Shown here: positions 18,413-20,357 of the stretch, piece by piece
Numbering within the stretch: the first letter of the stretch is position 1
Layout: each line of letters begins with the position of its first letter
Assembly: GCA_004151065.3 (NCBI GenBank)
Contig: NWUY0300012084.1
Span: forward strand, 52,793-73,149
DNA length: 20,357 nucleotides
Reading direction: 5' to 3'
Source of the DNA: Larix sibirica
Lineage: Eukaryota; Streptophyta; Pinopsida; Pinales; Pinaceae
Position numbers and translations under genes: made by a program
The notes under the pieces: generated by a model
Databases searched by the model: none
What the model was told of the DNA's origin: nothing
What the model saw: the letters and a program-made list of their open reading frames with translations, nothing else

Positions 18413-18830
18413 AATACAACATAAACATAACACTCATTTAAAATTATATTCACCATAAGAACAAGAAGATGCAATATGATATATCTTCAAATAATAAACT
18501 TATTAATTTCAAAAATTAAATAGATAAGATTATTACAAAATGTTTTAAGCATACATAATTGCAATGTGGGGATTCTTAGAAAATTTGTATTTCTGGTAGC
18601 ATTGGGGATATGGCATGTCGCTATGTGTTCTCACAATGGACAATGCCATAAAACCATGAAGCCATATTATCATACAACCACATGACAAATGACTATTGTC
18701 CACTGTGAGAACACATGGCAACATACATTGTTCCTCATTGCACCAAGAAACCTGCACCCAACAATTCATACGTCAAGATTAACAAATCAAGGAAAATTAT
18801 CATAAAGGATAATTTAAAAATTATTTTGAT
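18413..18830 (+). repeat. Tandem duplication copy 2 (hairpin-bearing unit)
   Basis: This is the second copy of the 17857-18290 unit, starting at once after the right 21-bp direct repeat. Flanks of the hairpin are collinear with copy 1, but the hairpin loop is in the opposite orientation (see the hairpin entry). A minus-strand frame of 74 codons at 18545-18769 crosses the hairpin and is probably incidental, since both arms are inverted repeats. Confidence 0.85.
18614..18725. repeat. Hairpin 2: 31-bp inverted repeat, 50-nt loop, loop inverted
   Basis: The arms at 18614-18644 and 18695-18725 match at 27 of 31 positions, with the shared core tgtgttctcaca(a/g)tggacaat. Pairing extends outward imperfectly to roughly 18590 and 18752, giving a stem of about 60 bp. 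The loop carries tatcatacaaccac at 18668-18681, the exact reverse complement of the loop string in hairpin 1, and the neighbouring atgaagcc also corresponds only in the inverted sense. The arms are related to those of hairpin 1 in either orientation. Confidence 0.85.
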
Positions 18831-19014
18831 CATACACAAGTAATACCTACATCCAATGATTCATTATTTATTATGATAAAATAATAAAATAGAGTGAATA
18901 AAATATTAACGCATATAAAACATGATCACAAAAAACTATGTAAAATAGGGTTACATAGATATAAAGGTTTCCATATAATCAAATCAATTGTAGAATATAA
19001 ACATCCAGTTCCTC
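18831..19014. other. Short AT-rich spacer
   Basis: Low-complexity AT-rich DNA lies between the duplicated hairpin units and the last recognisable exon of the minus-strand pseudogene. Nothing else was recognised. Confidence 0.3.
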
Positions 19015-19197
19015 TCACAAAAATACATATAATACAATATTGTATACAACAAAATGTGCCTTCCATACATAGTGGCTAATATCTAGTACCCTACTTATTT
19101 CTAGGTTTTTTGTTTTTCATTTCAACCAAGGTGTTATAGCCCCTTTCAAGGCAACTATGAGCTCTTCATTTTTGGGCATGATGCCAAAGTCTACAGA
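19015..19197 (-). pseudogene. Transposon-like pseudogene, exon 3
   Basis: After an acceptor-like gcggtatctag, the minus strand reads SVDFGIMPKNEELIVALKGA then ITPWLK, one stop at 19117-19119, then KTKNLEISRV in the same frame, closing with a stop at 19015-19017. It follows exon 2 in phase 0. The ALKGAITPWLK core has real coding character. Same gene as the exons at 19291-19387, 19484-19750 and 19935-20145. The single internal stop indicates mild decay. Confidence 0.5.
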
Positions 19198-19290
19198 CTA
19201 GATACCGCAACATAACACATTTTGGTAAGGAAATTGTTTAAAGCATAATTGAAAATGCAACAATGACAATTTTTAAATATTAATACTTAC

Positions 19291-19387
19291 ATATATGCCC
19301 TTCACTTTAACATATCCCCTTGGTTCAAGTTTGTGTTGGCTAATTTTATCAAGTATGGCCCAAGAAGCCTTTGTGGTGTCTTTGATC
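19291..19387 (-). pseudogene. Transposon-like pseudogene, exon 2
   Basis: Minus strand: caattttcatag acceptor, 97 bp, then gtaagtatt donor, both good plant splice signals. The only open phase reads IKDTTKASWAILDKISQHKL then EPRGYVKVKGIY with no stop. Charged and aromatic residues are spaced as in an ordinary cytoplasmic or nuclear protein. The phase agrees with exon 3. This is the best preserved exon of the set. I assign it loosely to plant transposon-encoded proteins of Ptta/En/Spm type from memory of similar blocks, not from a search. Confidence 0.55.
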
Positions 19388-19483
19388 CTATGAAAATTGT
19401 AAAGTACATGTTTATGTGAGTTAAAAATCATGGTCAAAATAAATATACAATATATAATTCCATTGTTTGTTACATTATTTTAT

Positions 19484-19750
19484 CTAACTTGGTGTTTTTG
19501 TCGCACTTGGAGGCAATGATCCCTCTTTTCTCATCTTCTTCTCTTGGGAATCCTCTATTAGTGCATCCCACTTGCATTTTGGAATTAGTTCAGGACTCTC
19601 ATAATTGGGGTATCGTCTGATATTAATGTGGTAATTCTCCCGCACCTATTTCATGTATTTTACCGCCATTGTTTGAACCAACTTTTGGTTGAATACAAGA
19701 CCAAACAACGTGGTCATATGTTTCATCAACTCCTTATTCAAGTCATTACT
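19484..19750 (-). pseudogene. Transposon-like pseudogene, exon 1b (Ptta/En/Spm-like)
   Basis: The minus strand reads SNDLNKELMKHMTTLFGLVF, NQKLVQTMAVKYMK, one TAG, then VRENYHINIRRYPNYESPEL, IPKCKWDALIEDSQEKKMRK and EGSLPPSATKTPS before a stop at 19484-19486. The stop fits a CAG-to-TAG change. The RRYPNYE...W.ALIED..EKK.RKEG pattern resembles the plant Ptta/En/Spm transposase-associated region, a family linked to CACTA DNA transposons, but this is pattern memory. The 3' donor (CCAA|GTTAGA) is weak. Coding origin is convincing from the roughly 85 residues of good composition with one stop. Confidence 0.5.
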
Positions 19751-19934
19751 CTAATATTTATAAGTTGTTCTAATTGTTGGTGCAAATAGAGAAAATGCTT
19801 TTTATTACATCAATTGGTAGAACAAGTTATTTCCTACATTACAATAAAATAATCCAATTATATGGATAGAAATAATATAAAACTATTCATTATTGTATAA
19901 AATGAAAGTATTCAAATGCATTAGATGTAATTAC

Positions 19935-20145
19935 CATGGATTTTTAATCCCTGCAACGACACTACATGGTCCATCTATAAAGAAATTGATATTTTCCCAG
20001 TGCTCTTGATGAGTAATCCTAGCATCATGGGACTCATACAAACCTCAAATCAATGAGGCACATGAGTACTAGACCCAGGGGTCGTATGTACTGATGGGGA
20101 TGTAGATTTCCCCACACCAACAACATGTGCAACAGGAGCAAAGGG
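19935..20145 (-). pseudogene. Transposon-like pseudogene, first visible exon
   Basis: The minus strand begins next to the LTR with PVAHVVGVGKSTSPSVHTTP then GSSTHVPH, a Ser/Thr/Pro-rich stretch. After a frame change it continues YESHDARITHQEHWENINFF then IDGPCSVVAGIKNP, ending at CCATG|GTAATT, a good donor. The following exon-like block at 19750 is on the same strand. The 5' end is lost exactly where the LTR terminus lies (20145/20146), so the LTR insertion probably cut the gene. One frameshift is visible near 20040. Confidence 0.45.
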
Positions 20146-20357
20146 TGTTAGTTTTTCAGAATTTACTTCAATCTAATCTAGGATCTTATCTGAGAAAATA
20201 ACATGTACAGCATATCAATCACAAGAAGCAATCACAAGAGACAATAGACACATAGAGTTTCCTTGGGGAAAACCATAAAGGTGAAAAACCCCAATAACTT
20301 CCTTAGAGATAGATAGAGTAATGATACAAAACCCAAGCATAAGAGATAGTCTCCTAG
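20146..20357 (-). mobile_element. 3' end of a minus-strand copia-type LTR, runs off window
   Basis: On the minus strand the sequence ends ...gaaaaactaaca at 20146, a CA terminus. Some 120-150 bp earlier it has ttggggtttttcacctttat followed by ggttttccccaagg, the R/U5 motif pair of plant copia LTRs in the same order as in the LTR at 1-195. Only the 3' part is visible, and the rest lies beyond 20357. No primer-binding site follows below 20146; coding relic DNA begins at once, so this is probably a solo or truncated LTR. It faces the LTR at 1-195 in opposite orientation and differs from it in sequence. Confidence 0.6.

Noticed and set aside
18545-18769. 74-codon minus-strand frame across hairpin 2
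   Set aside because: It runs through both arms and the loop of an inverted repeat; the matching region of copy 1 has no corresponding frame.
1-20357. The two copia-type LTRs at the window ends as a single element
   Set aside because: They are in opposite orientation and differ in sequence, with no copia coding region between them.

Overview
The window reads as intergenic DNA from a large plant nuclear genome. The sequence is strongly AT-rich, no long intact reading frame survives in either strand, and the recognisable pieces are typical of plants: Ty1/copia LTR ends, a decayed Ty3/gypsy gag-protease region with an Athila-like DLGA protease motif, a plant-mobile-domain-like relic, and intron-split relics with consensus GT/AG sites. 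A conifer or another large-genome seed plant is my best guess, but the sequence does not settle it. I see no bacterial operon, CRISPR array, rRNA gene or convincing tRNA gene.

Layout. 1-195 is the 3' end of a plus-strand copia-type LTR. 196-1780 has no recognisable gene. 1781-4019 is a minus-strand Ty3/gypsy gag and partial protease relic, cut off just after the protease active-site motif. 4020-8950 is mostly AT-rich non-coding DNA with degenerate short repeats, one possible core promoter near 5426 and a pair of direct repeats about 840 bp apart. 8958-9092 is an orphan exon-like frame on the minus strand. 9093-12500 is unassigned. 12514-12548 is a TATA and telo-box promoter-like site, followed by a frameshifted coding relic (13051-13741) that resembles the plant-mobile-domain type of transposon-associated protein. 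13889-14920 is a chain of three tandem arrays with periods of 45, about 165 and 36 bp, bordered by a minus-strand coding relic up to 15224.

The right-hand part (16676-20357) is the most structured. It holds a minus-strand C2-domain relic, two 56-bp exon-like blocks, a roughly 410-bp tandem duplication in which each copy carries a long hairpin, and a four-exon minus-strand transposon-like pseudogene whose 5' end abuts a minus-strand copia LTR running off the window.

The best candidate for something undescribed is the duplicated hairpin locus at 17857-18830. The flanks of the two copies are in the same orientation and the stems are alike, but the loop of the second hairpin is the reverse complement of the first. 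This suggests that the segment between the inverted repeats has flipped in one copy. The stems are also of a length that could feed small-RNA processing. All gene identities come from reading the translations by eye; no database search was possible.
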